64,000 bases of DNA from Begonia masoniana (Eukaryota; Streptophyta; Magnoliopsida; Cucurbitales; Begoniaceae), in assembly GCA_022432975.1 (NCBI GenBank), contig CM039502.1, forward strand, positions 71,880,573 through 71,944,572. Direction: 5' to 3'. Shown here piece by piece: positions 9,202 through 20,730 of this stretch (positions are counted from its first letter, which is position 1; each line of letters starts with the position of its first letter). Both the position numbers and the translations under genes were made by a program. A model generated the notes under the pieces. It was not told the DNA's origin and searched no databases. It saw only the letters and a program-made list of their open reading frames with translations.

Positions 9202-11572
9202 TGTAACACCTGGTTTCAATATAAATCAAAATAAGTTATTAAACGGAGGTATATAATCTTAAGGTTTAAAAATTGAGTGAAATGTTGATTAGGTTATTAA
9301 GTGACTAGGCAGGGGCAAGATGGTAATTGCGAATTTATATTGTGGATAACGTATTTAAGGGAAGTGTTAATGAGGTAGCCTCCACTGTTTCATTTCATTT
9401 CCTCTTCCACTCTCAGCTCCTCAGCTTAGCAGAGCGCGATAGGAGACCCTCTTCGATCCCTCCAGCGATTTCCTCAGAACTAGGCGAGTTTTGCTTCTAT
9501 TTCTTGCTACATTGTAACTGTCGAGGGTTGATAATGAAGTTTTGAGAATGCGGTATGTGAGTGCTAGTTTCGGTTTATGAGTTGAATCGGGAATGCACTA
9601 CGATTAGGGCTTCCAAACTAATTTCCTTCGCTTTCTGGGTAGCTAGAAAGAAGTTTGACGAAAGTTTAAATTAATGTTCGATTTATGGAACTAGGTTTGA
9701 GCAAACTCCCGAGGGAGAGGTTTCAACAAGCTTCCCAGGAGACCAGGTAAGTGAAGTTTGCTTGTGCCTTCGGGCCTACATCACAAAACGTTAGGGTTAT
9801 GATTACTTGTGTGAATCTGTATTCTATGCATCATGTTTTTAAAACATACGAAAATGAATTTGAATGCATGATTGGCATGGTAAGGATTGAACATATTGAA
9901 ACAGTCATGAGAATCAGTTTCACTGTTAAGGGAATTAATCCACCCCTTAATGAGACAGGGATGTATGTACTTTGGGAGAGTTGATCCAACTCCCAATTTC
10001 ACAGGGGGATCTGAACAGGAGAATCAGTTTCACTGTTAAGGGAATTAATCCACCCCTTAATGAGACAGGGATGTATGTACTTTGGGAGAGTTGATCCAAC
10101 TCCCAATTTCACAGGGGGATCTGAACAGAAACGAAGCATGAGCAACTGAGTTGAGAAAGTAGAAATTGCATATTAGGAATTTATATTTCGTTGTTTCATT
10201 TCTTGTTGGCTTTACTTACTTAGCATTAGGCTAATAGATGAGTTTTGTGATGTAGGTGTTGAGGACACTGCAGGTGAGTTTCCTGAGTGCACAGAAGATT
10301 GATGTGGTTGGAGGAGTACATCCACGTCTCGGCTTGGTAAACTGATGAGGCGGGTTAACTGGTGTCAGCAGTTGTTGAGGTTTAGTAGATAACGATTGTC
10401 TGAGTATGTTAAGTTTCATGACAGTAGAAATTTTAGCATTTTGAATACGTTTGAGATCTACTGATACTAGTATCTGTTGAGTTTTAAACGTTGATTTTTA
10501 CTGGATTTGACTAATGCTATGGTTGAGTTGTTTCTGAATGGTTTTCGAGAAGCAAGCAAATTCCTTTCTGTAGATAGTGTTGTGTTTATGGCATCCGGTG
10601 ATGTCGAGTGTTTGGCTCGTAGGATGATATAGGTGTTATGTTGTGTCGTTTAGTGACCGGATGACAAATCTTATGTTTTGTCGTTTAGTGACCGGATGAC
10701 AAATCTTATGTTTTGTCGTTTAGTGACCGGAAGACAAATCTTATGTTTTGTCGTTTAGTGACCGGAAGACAAATCTTATGTTTTGTCGTTTAGTGACCGG
10801 ATGACAAATCTTATGTTTTGTCGTTTAGTGACCGGAAGACAAATCTTATGTTTTGTCGTTTAGTGACCGGAAGACAAATCTTATGTTTTGTCGTTTAGTG
10901 ACCGGAAGACAAATCTTATGTTTTGTCGTTTAGTGACCGGATGACAAATCTTATGTTTTGTCGTTTAGTGACCGGATGACAAATCTTATGTTTTGTCGTT
11001 TAGTGACCGGAAGACAAATCTTATGTTTTGTCGTTTAGTGACCGGATGACAAATCTTATGTTTTGTCGTTTAGTGACCGGAAGACAAATCTTATGTTTTG
11101 TCGTTTAGTGACCGGAAGACAAATCTTATGTTTTGTCGTTTAGTGACCGAAGACAAATCTTATGTTTGTCGTTAGTGACCGGATGACAAATCTTACGTTT
11201 TGTCGTTTAGTGACCGGATGACAAATCTTATGTTTTGTCGTTTAGTGACCGGTGGGGGTCTTCAAATAGCTTTCCCCTTTTTGTTGACTTTGTTCAGCGG
11301 ACGATGAATTTGACTTTTGCAACCTTTAAAGTGTTTTCACGAGTTAAACCTTTGCTTCTTAACCGATTGTTTCTTAACGTTTTCCCACGCTTATTTCGAC
11401 ATGGCTTTGTTTAATTTTATTTTTGTTTAAACGATTTCCGCTGCAAGTTTTCATGTTTTATCAAATGTCCAAATTTTGAATTTTGAACGAAGTTTTAATT
11501 TGGTCCAAGTTTTCATAGAAAGTTTCGGACTTATGAGTAACAAACCGGGTTCAGTAAACTCGGGGTGTTACA
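9202..11572 (+). repeat. 3' LTR of E1
   Basis: 2371 bp from TGTAACACC to GTTACA. It differs from the 5' LTR by a few substitutions, by lacking the nested solo LTR, by about nine extra 35-bp units, and by single-base losses in homopolymers clustered at about 10395-10620. Predicted intron 2 is at 9747-10255. Confidence 0.95.
10640..11252 (+). repeat. 35-bp tandem array, about 18 copies (3' LTR)
   Basis: Same unit as the 5' LTR array but twice the copy number. Units vary mainly at one position (GGATGAC versus GGAAGAC). Units at about 11139-11175 have lost single bases. Confidence 0.93.
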
Positions 11573-11797
11573 GAAACCCGAGACGAATTGTTATAGACAT
11601 CGACCGAAGCCTCTGTTTTATTATTTTATCACTGTTATATCAAAGTTTAATTTAATATGAGATTGTCTACATGTGAACAGTCTCCTGCTGATTGGGGTTA
11701 AACACCCTTATGCGTGCATGATTAAATTACGGAATAAAATTTTAAATTTCATGTAAAATTTTGGAATAGTTTAAAGGTCAAATAAGGGGATGTGACA
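11573..11797. other. E1 target flank, no gene seen
   Basis: Starts with the GAAAC duplication and resumes the 45-bp tandem unit seen at 51-164. The rest is AT-rich with no recognisable feature. Confidence 0.5.
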
Positions 11798-13362
11798 AAT
11801 AGTCTAAATAAGTTAACAAATGATGATATAAAATGAATATATTTTATGCAATATGATTAGAACAAAATGGAGTGCTCTTAAGAAGTGAAAAATCGTGTCT
11901 TTCCCTGATTTGATTTGACGACCGTTCTTGCGTCGAAAAGAGATTTTTCATGAATTGATTGCATGTCTCTTCATAAATGATGAGAATGTAATCTTCGTAA
12001 ACGAGACCCACAAATCCATTATCGAGATAAGAAGATTACTGGAGTAGATTAGCAATTTCATGGTGCTGACATTTACAAGAAGAGATGAGATTCGATAAAA
12101 GCTGTAAAATCACAATTGAGTTGTGTAGCTAGGAGTGGCCAGAACATAATCGACCCGGTTGAATAAGGGGTTAAAATCTAACTGGTCAGTTTTTAACAAT
12201 TTTCTTGGTTCCGCTTGGGTTTGAGGTTTGAGGTCAAAACCAAAAATCGAACCGAATTCCTAATTCTTAAGGACCCTGTCTAAAATACAGCCATCCACGA
12301 CTACGAAGAACTGTGAGTCCTCCCCGACCACGAAACGTGACTTCACCCGAGAGTCTGCGACGACTAGTGATTGTGAGTCCTCCCCAAGACCCTGATTGGC
12401 CGATTTCACCCCAAGACGGCGAGGCCCCTTCCGTGCGGCCGTGTGAGTTGGGACTTGCGACTGTATCTGCAAGTCGAGCAACGACGACGCCGCTTGAGTC
12501 TCACCCTGCGACGTGAAAAGAGTAGAATAAATATAGAATTTTTGGGAGGAATAATCTTATTCACGGGAAACATTTGGGCTATATATAGCCATACAAAGCA
12601 AAACATAAAAAAAAAAAAAAAAAAAATGAACAACCCATTTCTAACGAACTATTAAATAAGAAGATCAATTCTTTAGCTAACAATCCCATGAAAAATTAGA
12701 CTTATTAACTGGCTAAATCTTAACTAAATTCTAACAATTCTTCTCTTAAACTAATACTGAAAGCATTAAGTTTAAATTATTTTATGCATAGACTCCTAGC
12801 ATCACTAGCAACTTTAGGAAATCATCCCGCTTGAGAGGTTTTGTCATCACATCAGCTATTTGCTCCAAAGTGTTGCAATGAACTAGCTCTACAGTACTTG
12901 TTTCCTTCTTTTTTACAATTTTCTCTTTTCGTTTCCTTCTTCCTTCTTCCATGGAATTTTCCCTTTTTGAAGGGAATAAAAAGGAGGCTTTTTTGGGAGA
13001 AAATAGCGTGTGTAGACATTGAGAGAAGAAAGAGTTTTTAAACAATGAAAGTCCGAATCCCTTACTTGGAGAAAATCTGCTGTCTTTTTACTCCCAAAAT
13101 TCATAATCCATAGACTTCTTGATTTCAATTGTTTTGATGATTTTCTCTTTTTGTTTCATTCTTCTATGGAGTTTTCTCTTTTTGTTATTAATTTAAATTT
13201 CGCAATTAAATCTATTGCTCATCTCTTCAATATTTCATAATATGTGTATCTTGGTTGACATCATCTACACATAAATCACGGCAAAAATTATTTTAGTGCT
13301 ATTAATTTGATATTTTCTAAAAAAAAAAAAAAAAAAAATTACTTCTTAAAAATAGATATTGT
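11798..13362 (-). mobile_element. decayed Ty1/Copia 3' part, copy A (segment 1)
   Basis: On the minus strand the end of a copia RNase H domain (12782-12905) is followed by a purine tract and an LTR beginning TGTTAG near 12733. The segment matches 31966-33530 along its length. It ends in A-runs and is interrupted at 13363 by a solo LTR; it continues at 17789. The far LTR end is not clear. Confidence 0.7.
12782..12905 (-). pseudogene. copia RNase H C-terminal remnant (copy A)
   Basis: About 40 residues on the minus strand contain the copia signature EQIADVMTKPL, which closes the RNase H domain of Ty1/Copia Pol. Everything upstream is lost and replaced by a Lys-rich low-complexity stretch. Confidence 0.8.
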
Positions 13363-14229
13363 TGTAACGCCCCGAAAACCCACCCGGATTCACAGTTCGC
13401 TATAGGGACTACTCTGAGCTAAACGACTCACTAATTTTCCTTAATCTTAACCAATAAGCACCACGATGTCCTCCCCGAAAATTTTGGCACAGTAACGCCT
13501 GAAAATGGCGTCCCCAAAATGCTAAATACCTGCAAACGAATAAATCCCAACCAATCCAGAGTACTCCTACACAACTACCTAGTCTACGAAATCTCCAAAC
13601 AATCATCATAACAGAACGAAAATGCTATCGACCAAAATAAAGAAAGTCCACATTATAGGGTGACATATACAAAAAATACAAATACCCCCACAAAAGACAA
13701 AAAGTCTTATTCCCCATCAACACCATGCTACGGCTCATCCTGGGTCGGGTCGCCCTAACACTGTCATCAACGGGGGCCCTAGTCACACGCCACCAACTGC
13801 CACCTACTCCTAGTCGGATTCTCGGTACATACCTACCAGCTCAGCAGTACCTACACCACAGAACACACCGTAAGCTCAAAGCTTAGCAAGTAAAGTGTTG
13901 GAAAATAAACGTGAAGCATGAAAACTGGTTATGTAATCCTAACAAATGCAGGTCTCTACACACGTTGTCATCATCTCACCGCATCGCATCACAAAAGTGT
14001 CTACAACCCATAACCTGCACAAAACTCATAACATAAACACAACTAGCCCACGACCTACACAAAGCTATCCCATAACCTACACAGGAATCACAACCCGTAC
14101 CCACAACCCGCCACGTACGCAAGACTCACAACGTACAACTAACAATCACTACACACACACATACGTACCTATGGCCACAACACACACAAGACTCACATCC
14201 TACACTATGACCAACTATCGGACAACTTA

Positions 14230-14573
14230 CCTACCATGACCCACAACCTCACCAAACTTACAACCTACACACGACTGACTCACCAGCTACGCACAACTTA
14301 CCCACAAACCCACCAGACTCACCACCTACATACAACCGTTCCATAATCCCCACAAGGCTCACTACCTACGTACAACTGCCTCACAACCCTCACAAGGCTC
14401 ACCACATACGTACGACTGTCCCACAACCCTTACCAGGCTCACTGCCTACATACAATCGTCCCACAACCCTCACAAGGCTCACTACCTACTCCCACAACAC
14501 TCACAAAGCTCACTACCTACATACAAACCGTCCCACAACCCTCACCAGGCTCACCACCTACGTACGACTGTCC
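14230..14573. repeat. degenerate ~40-bp array next to the 41-bp array
   Basis: Diverged units built around CCTACGTACGACTGTCCCAC recur at 14365, 14405, 14445 and 14485. The period (40-41 bp) matches the adjoining array although the sequence differs, suggesting an older generation of the same array. Confidence 0.7.
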
Positions 14574-17158
14574 CACATCACCTCCGGCCCGAGTCCCACT
14601 CGGAATTCGCGGAGCACATCACCTCCGGCCCGAGTCCCACTCGGAATTCGCGGAGCACATCACCTCCGGCCCGAGTCTCACTCAGAATTCGCGGAGCACC
14701 TCACCTCCGGCCGAGTCTCACTCAGAATTCGCGGAGCACATCACCTCCGGCCCGAGTCTCACTCAGAATTCGCGGAGCACATCACCTCCGGCCCGAGTCT
14801 CACTCAGAATTCGCGGAGCACCTCACCTCCGGCCCGAGTCCCACTCGGAATTCGCGGAGCACATCACCTCCGGCCCGAGTCTCACTCAGAATTCGCGGAG
14901 CACATCACCTCCGGCCCGAGTCTCACTCAGAATTCGCGGAGCACATCACCTCCGGCCCGAGTCTCACTCAGAATTCGCGGAGCACATCACCTCCGGCCCG
15001 AGTCTCACTCAGAATTCGCGGAGCACATCACCTCCGGCCCGAGTCCCACTCGGAATTCGCGGAGCACATCACCTCCGGCCCGAGTCCCACTCGGAATTCG
15101 CGGAGCACCTCACCTCCGGCCCGAGTCTCACTCGGAATTCGCGGAGCACATCACCTCCGGCCCGAGTCCCACTCGGAATTCGCGGAGCACATCACCTCCG
15201 GCCCGAGTCCCACTCGGAATTTGCGGAGCACATCACCTCCGGCCCGAGTCTCACTCAGAATTCGCGGAGCACCTCACCTCCGGCCCGAGTCCCACTCAGA
15301 ATTCGCGGAGCACCTCACCTCCGGCCCGAGTCCCACTCGGAATTCGCGGAGCACCTCACCTCCGGCCCGAGTCCCACTCGGAATTCGCGGAGCACCTCAC
15401 CTCCGGCCCGAGTCTCACTCAGAATTCGCGGAGCACCTCACCTCCGGCCCGAGTCTCACTCAGAATTCGCGGAGCACATCACCTCCGGCCCGAGTCTCAC
15501 TCAGAATTCGCGGAGCACCTCACCTCCGGCCCGAGTCTCACTCAGAATTCGCGGAGCACCTCACCTCCGGCCCGAGTCTCACTCAGAATTCGCGGAGCAC
15601 CTCACCTCCGGCCCGAGTCTCACTCAGAATTCGCGGAGCACCTCACCTCCGGCCCGAGTCCCACTCGGAATTCGCGGAGCACCTCACCTCCGGCCCGAGT
15701 CTCACTCAGAATTCGCGGAGCACATCACCTCCGGCCCGAGTCCCACTCGGAATTCGCGGAGCACCTTACCTCCGGCCCGAGTCTCACTCAGAATTCGCGG
15801 AGCACCTCACCTCCGGCCCGAGTCTCACTTTGAATTCGCGGAGCACATCACCTCCGGCCCGAGTCTCACTCAGAATTCGCGGAGAGCCTCTCCTCCGGCC
15901 CGAGTCCCACTCGGAATTCGCGGAGCACCTCACCTCCGGCCCGAGTCTCACTCAGAATTCGCGGAGCACATCACCTCCGGCCCGAGTCCCACTCGGAATT
16001 CGCGGAGCACCTCACCTCCGGCCCGAGTCCCACTCGGAATTCGCGGAGCACATCACCTCCGGCCCGAGTCCCACTCGGAATTCGCGGAGCACCTCACCTC
16101 CGGCCCGAGTCCCACTCGAAATTCGCGGAGCACCTCACCCCGGCCCGAGTCTCACTCAGAATTCGCGGAGCACCTCACCTCCGGCCCGAGTCTCACTCAG
16201 AATTCGCGGAGCACCTCACCTCCGGCCCGAGTCCCACTCGGAATTCGCGGAGCACCTCACCTCCGGCCCGAGTCCCACTCGGAATTCGCGGAGCACATCA
16301 CCTCCGGCCCGAGTCTCACTCAGAATTCGCGGAGCACCTCACCTCCGGCCCGAGTCCCACTCGGAATTCGCGGAGCACATCACCTCCGGCCCGAGTCTCA
16401 CTCGGAATTCGAGGAGCACCTCACCTCCGGCCCGAGTCTCACTCAGAATTCGCGGAGCACCTCACCTCCGGCCCGAGTCCCACTCGAAATTCGCGGAGCA
16501 CATCACCTCCGGCCCGAGTCTCACTCAGAATTCGCGGAGCACATCACCTCCGGCCCGAGTCTCACTCAGAATTCGCGGAGCACCTCACCTCCGGCCCGAG
16601 TCTCACTCAGAATTCGCGGAGCACATCACCTCCGGCCCGAGTCCCACTCAGAATTCGCGGAGCACCTCACCTCCGCCCGAGTCCCACTCGGAATTCGCGG
16701 AGCACATCACCTCCGGCCCGAGTCCCACTCGGAATTCGCGGAGCACCTCACCTCCGCCCGAGTCCCACTCAGAATTCGCGGAGCACATCACCTCCGGCCC
16801 GAGTCTCACTAGGAATTCGCGGAGCACCTCACCTCCGGCCCGAGTCCCACTCGGAATTACGGAGCACATCACCTCCGGCCCGAGTCTCACTCAGAATTCG
16901 CGGAGCACCTTACCTCCGACTCGAGTCCCACTCGGAATTCGGGAGCACATCCCCTCCGGCCCGAAGTCTCACTCGGAATTCAGGAGAACCACTCCGGCCC
17001 GAAGAGTACTCACTCAGAATTCGCGGGACAGCCCTCACCTCCGGCCCGAGTCCACCGACTTCGACAGAGCACATCCCTCCGGCCCGAGTCTCACTCGGAA
17101 TTCGAGGAGCACCTCACCTCTGGCCCGAGTCCCACTCGGAATTCGCGGAGCACATCAC
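14574..17158. repeat. 41-bp minisatellite, about 63 copies
   Basis: The unit holds CTCCGGCCCGAGT, then C(C/T)CACTC(G/A)GAATTCGCGG, then AGCAC(A/C)TCAC. Two variant positions are usually linked: CCC with CGG, CTC with CAG. The right edge (16920-17100) is irregular with small indels. The unit has no stop in any of three forward frames, which produces a long artefactual reading frame (15221-17215). Confidence 0.97.
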
Positions 17159-17788
17159 ATACAGACTACTCAAAACGTGTTTACGACTCACAACATGCAA
17201 CCAACTGTGGTATAGGCCCCTTCTGGGCGACTCTCAAGCATTACACCCACACTACTACTTACCTGGCGTCCTAGCTTGCTGAGGATGTTTGGTTTCTTGC
17301 CCATCTACGGTTCGACCTACGACAAAAATTCAAACTTCATCAAAATCAAACTTAAATTCACCAATTACTCTCAAACTACTACTTCGAGTCTAATCCAACT
17401 AAAATCTAACTAAACGGCCACTAATTTAGGTTCGGTAAAAACCGACCTAAAACTTCAAACGTGCATAACTTTTGCGTCGGTTATCGGATTCGAACGATTC
17501 CAGCGGCCACGTACTCCTCTAATAACCTATTTTATTATTCTTTTATTTATTTATTTATTTATTTATTTATTTTTGTTAACTAATTTACTAAATCGCCCTC
17601 ACGTGTTTAAACTTCCATATTCTCGTTAAATTCTCGTCCACTCGGCCCCTTAAATATATATATATATATAAAATTTTTTTTTTCAAATAAAATCCCAAAT
17701 TTTAATAAGCTATTTAACTTGTTAAAATCTCTCACAAAATCCTAACAAAACTTTTAATTTTATTTAATAAAATTTCCGGGTTATTACA

Positions 17789-17991
17789 ATTGTTGTAGCA
17801 ATGTGTGGCAATTTACATAATTTTTTACCTAAATATTTTATAACGTACTCGATTTAAGTAATTTTTTAGACACAATATTAGCTCAAAATAATTTTTTTCA
17901 AGAGTTATCATGCACCCCACTAGTATGAGTTGAGTGGTCACAATCAGTAGTATTTTAAATCATTTTTGTCTTTACGGAGGTGGGCTACCAC
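17789..17991 (-). mobile_element. decayed copia fragment, copy A (segment 2)
   Basis: Continues copy A between two insertions. It matches about 33490-33680 of copy B, for example TGTGGCAATTTACATAAT. It ends at the E2 target duplication ACCAC (17987-17991). Confidence 0.75.
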
Positions 17992-18982
17992 TGTAACACC
18001 CGAATCTTTTACAGGATTTGTAAATTATATATAAATGGCATTTTGTAAATATGTCAAATTGAATTCGTTTTGTGAACAGAAAGCGTTGTTAGAATCCTAA
18101 TAATTAATATGAATTGTAGAAAAATTTCGGGAATTTTAGGAGTTGTAACGCTAAGTTACGAGAATTACGTTTCTCGTAATATAAAGGACGTTTTAGTAAA
18201 AATGGTAAATAAGATCCGATTTGCGAACGGACAGTTTTAAGAGAGCCCTGATAATAAGTTGGAGTTATTGGTGAAATAAGAAAATTTGGAGAAATCGAAT
18301 CGTCGGTTAATTAACGAAACAAATGACGAAACTAATAAAATATAAGTGCAAGGGGCGTTATGGTAATTTGACAACCCAAATTTAATAAAAACCTTATTTC
18401 CTCTCTTTTTCTCCCTCATTCACGATTTCTCTCTGTGTTTTTAATTTCCTCTCCCGCGGCGACTATTTCTCCCCTCAACGGCGACCTCCATTTCCGACGC
18501 CAGTTCTTCCTCCAATTGACGTCCGTTCTTCGTGTTTTCTCCTCCAATCGACGCTCTAGGTAAGGTTCTATGGTTTTGAGAAGGTTATTCGTAGTTTTCG
18601 AGTCGTTTAAAGTTAGGATTTTCGTTTAGGGTTTTGTGAAAAGCGTGATTTAGGGTTCGAAATCAATAGCTTTACCGTATTTGTGAATATAATGGACGTA
18701 TCGAGTGTTATTAGACGAAGTTAAATTGATTGGTGAGAAAGGTTAGGGTTCGAGAAATTTCGGGTTTTTGAAAAAACTCATTAAGGGCGGTTTCGAGGTA
18801 TCAAACGTAAATTTGTTGATAAAATGCCTCGATTAGTTAAGTTAGAATTTTAGAAATTTCCTTAGTTAAGGATTTCGTTAATTTGGACGTTTAGGGTTTA
18901 AACTCGTTTTAACGACAATGTTGTGTAATTGTCTTAGGTGAACAACGCTCGTGGACGGAGTTTGAAGTTCAACGCGCACGAG

Positions 18983-19536
18983 GTAAGTTCTCGTGACTTA
19001 CTCTGGCCGATTGGCCTACACCGTACATCGAAGTAGCGTCGAGGATCATCAGAGTCTTCATTGTTTAAATGTTTTGGTTGGGTAGTTAGGATTAGTTCTT
19101 TTAGAGGATATGCTTTTAATTATTTTTATTGTCTCGATGGTACATATGCTGTATGTTTACTTTAAGCACGTAATTGTCCATGCTTCACAGTTTTAAATTA
19201 TGCATAGAAAATGAATTTTCGTACTACGTTTTTAAAGAAAATGACGATGTGGCCTGAAAGGGGGCTATTGACCTATTGTGAAGGCTGAGAAGGGTCGATC
19301 ACAATACCGCATCAGGCATGGCTAGGGGTGTTACAAGCATGTACCCCCCTCCGCTAGGTGGAAAGGGTTGTCCAACCGCAGGATGTGCCCTCTCCATTTA
19401 GTGGTTGAGATCTCGGTGACAACCTATGTAAAGATAAGAAAATGTTGCATGATTTCTGAAACTCATTTGCACAGCATGCATTTACATTTACGAAACTTGT
19501 TGAGCCTTTAGCTCATAGATTGTCTGTATGGTGTAG
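18983..19536 (+). other. predicted LTR leader intron 2 (E2)
   Basis: GAG|GTAAGT at 18980-18988 and GGTGTAG|G ending at 19536. A first intron is predicted at 18560-18937 (CTAG|GTAAGG to CTTAG|G), leaving a 45-nt mini-exon, 18938-18982. Confidence 0.5.
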
Positions 19537-20044
19537 GTGATTTCGAAACAGGTGAGGACGACGTTCCTCCACCCGATGTTCAGGACGGTTAAAGAAGAAC
19601 GGCTGCGGTGGTGTGCATGGGCAGTCGACGCGTATTTTGACCCATGGGGGTAACAGATAGGTATTTTGAGGGTTTTTGGGCGAAATGGGTTGATGGTGGA
19701 TTATTGTACAATTAGAAACATTTTAGGATGTTTGGTTCTGGATAGTTGATAGGTTTATGTTTTGATGTTTTAAACGTTTTGGAAACTATTTTATAAACCG
19801 CTTGGTGATTTTGAACAGGAGGACATGTTAAGTTTTTAAACGGATCCACGCAGTTTGTTTTTATGAAGTCGGGTTATGTTTTAAATGCATTTTGAGTCGT
19901 CTATAACAAGCGGTTGGTGAAGTGTGAAATGGGTGAGGTTTGAGCGATTGTATGTTACGTGTTTATGGAGTGATTTATGTCTAAGTATTAGTGTGTATAT
20001 GTGGTGAGGAATGTGTGCAGGGAAGAAGGTGAATGAAAGAAAAA

Positions 20045-20330
20045 GGGAGAGGTGAGCTCCCTGGAATTTCGGATTCCAGGGAGGTTGCCGATCGATCGCC
20101 TAAGGAGGGGATCGATCGGCAACGAAGGACGCCGCTCTCTGGAAAATCCAGAGAGCATGGCGACCGATCGCCCAAGGACTGGGCGATCGATCGCCTGGCA
20201 ATCGATCGAGGGGCGATCGATCGCCCACACGAGGGGCGATTCGATCGCCCCTCCAATTTTTGGTTCAAGCGATCGATCGCCTGTTAATGGGGCGATCGAT
20301 CGCCCCTGCAATTTTTGGGACAATGTCCCT
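20045..20330 (+). other. hairpin cluster in E2 LTR
   Basis: Consecutive inverted repeats: CTCCCTGGAAT/ATTCCAGGGAG (20057-20083), GTTGCCGATCGAT/ATCGATCGGCAAC (20084-20123), GCTCTCTGGA/TCCAGAGAGC (20134-20156), then several GGCGATCGATCGCC-type palindromes to 20310. The cluster lies about 230-520 bp before the LTR end, after the predicted introns. It recurs with different sequences in other LTRs. Function unknown; dimerisation or packaging is possible. Confidence 0.75.
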
Positions 20331-20567
20331 TTTGCCCCTCTGTGCTTTGGCCGATTGTTTTATTTGTTTAGTTGTTTTAATTAATTGTTTTAAATTTTAT
20401 TTCGACTGTTTTAAGCGTTGTTTAAGTGGTTTTAAGAATAATTTCGAACGGTTTTAACAATTTAGCCTACAATTTAAATTCCGCTCAATTGTCACAAAGT
20501 ATTTAAGGATAAAAAAAAATATATTAAGGGGAAAATAATGGTATAGTGTCAGGGTCGCTACAGTTTA

Positions 20568-20580
20568 TGGTATCAGAGCC
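20568..20580 (+). other. primer binding site of E2 (tRNA-iMet type)
   Basis: TGGTATCAGAGCC starts 6 bp after the 5' LTR end. Confidence 0.9.
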
Positions 20581-20730
20581 CCCGGGTTTTAAAAACGGTT
20601 CTGTAGACTGCTCGACTTCGCATGCCACTACACAGACGTTCTTCCTCAACTGTAAGTATGTTTAAAAGTTTTATTTGATTTAGATTTCTTAGAGTTATTT
20701 GTTTTTAACTTTTATAGGAATTATAGAAAT

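Larger units (their letters stand above)
170..11572 (+). mobile_element. E1: long-LTR Ty3/Gypsy element, Tekay/Del-like
   Basis: Both LTRs begin TGTAACAC and end GTTACA. GAAAC at 165-169 and 11573-11577 is a perfect 5-bp target duplication. A primer binding site matching initiator-Met tRNA follows the 5' LTR and a purine tract precedes the 3' LTR. The order gag, protease, RT, RNase H, integrase marks Ty3/Gypsy; the C-terminal chromo-like tail and long LTRs suggest the Tekay/Del chromovirus lineage (inference). The LTRs are nearly identical apart from a repeat-array difference and a nested solo LTR, so the insertion is young. It is not autonomous: gag has three stops and the integrase catalytic Glu is Lys. 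Confidence 0.95.
13851..17262 (-). other. predicted LTR leader intron 2 (giant)
   Basis: On the minus strand CCAG|GTAAGT begins at 17262 and GGTGTAG|GT ends at 13851. A CTTGCTAAG branch-like motif lies upstream of the acceptor. The whole 41-bp minisatellite lies inside, making the predicted intron about 3.4 kb. Confidence 0.42.
13363..17788 (-). mobile_element. solo LTR with giant internal minisatellite
   Basis: Bounded by TGTAACGCCCCG and GGGTTATTACA with perfect ATTGT duplications at 13358-13362 and 17789-17793. Ends and splice-like signals place its sense on the minus strand. It matches 27624-30299 at both ends (for example 13363-13600 with 27624-27880 and 17405-17530 with 29341-29475). 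The copies differ in length (4426 versus 2676 bp) mainly through internal tandem arrays. No coding capacity. Confidence 0.93.
17992..20562 (+). repeat. 5' LTR of E2
   Basis: 2571 bp, TGTAACACCCG to GTCGCTACA. A pyrimidine-rich leader follows a TATA-like TTAATAAAAA near 18380. Splice-like signals and the hairpin cluster are described separately. Base 19799 onward is matched by the 3' LTR remnant (27421 on). Confidence 0.92.

Noticed and set aside
10640..11252. Regular 35-bp repeats resembling a CRISPR array
   Set aside because: Units are head-to-tail with no spacers, inside a plant LTR.
13946..14239. 97-codon frame rich in Thr, His and Asn
   Set aside because: Low-complexity ACA-rich DNA within the solo LTR; no start context or homology seen.
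15221..17215. 664-codon open frame that looks like a repeat protein
   Set aside because: It is produced by the 41-bp minisatellite, open in all frames, within a non-coding solo LTR.
20084..20310. Dense GCGATCGC palindromes as in cyanobacteria
   Set aside because: They are confined to one LTR family and are arms of hairpins; the sequence around them is plant retrotransposon.
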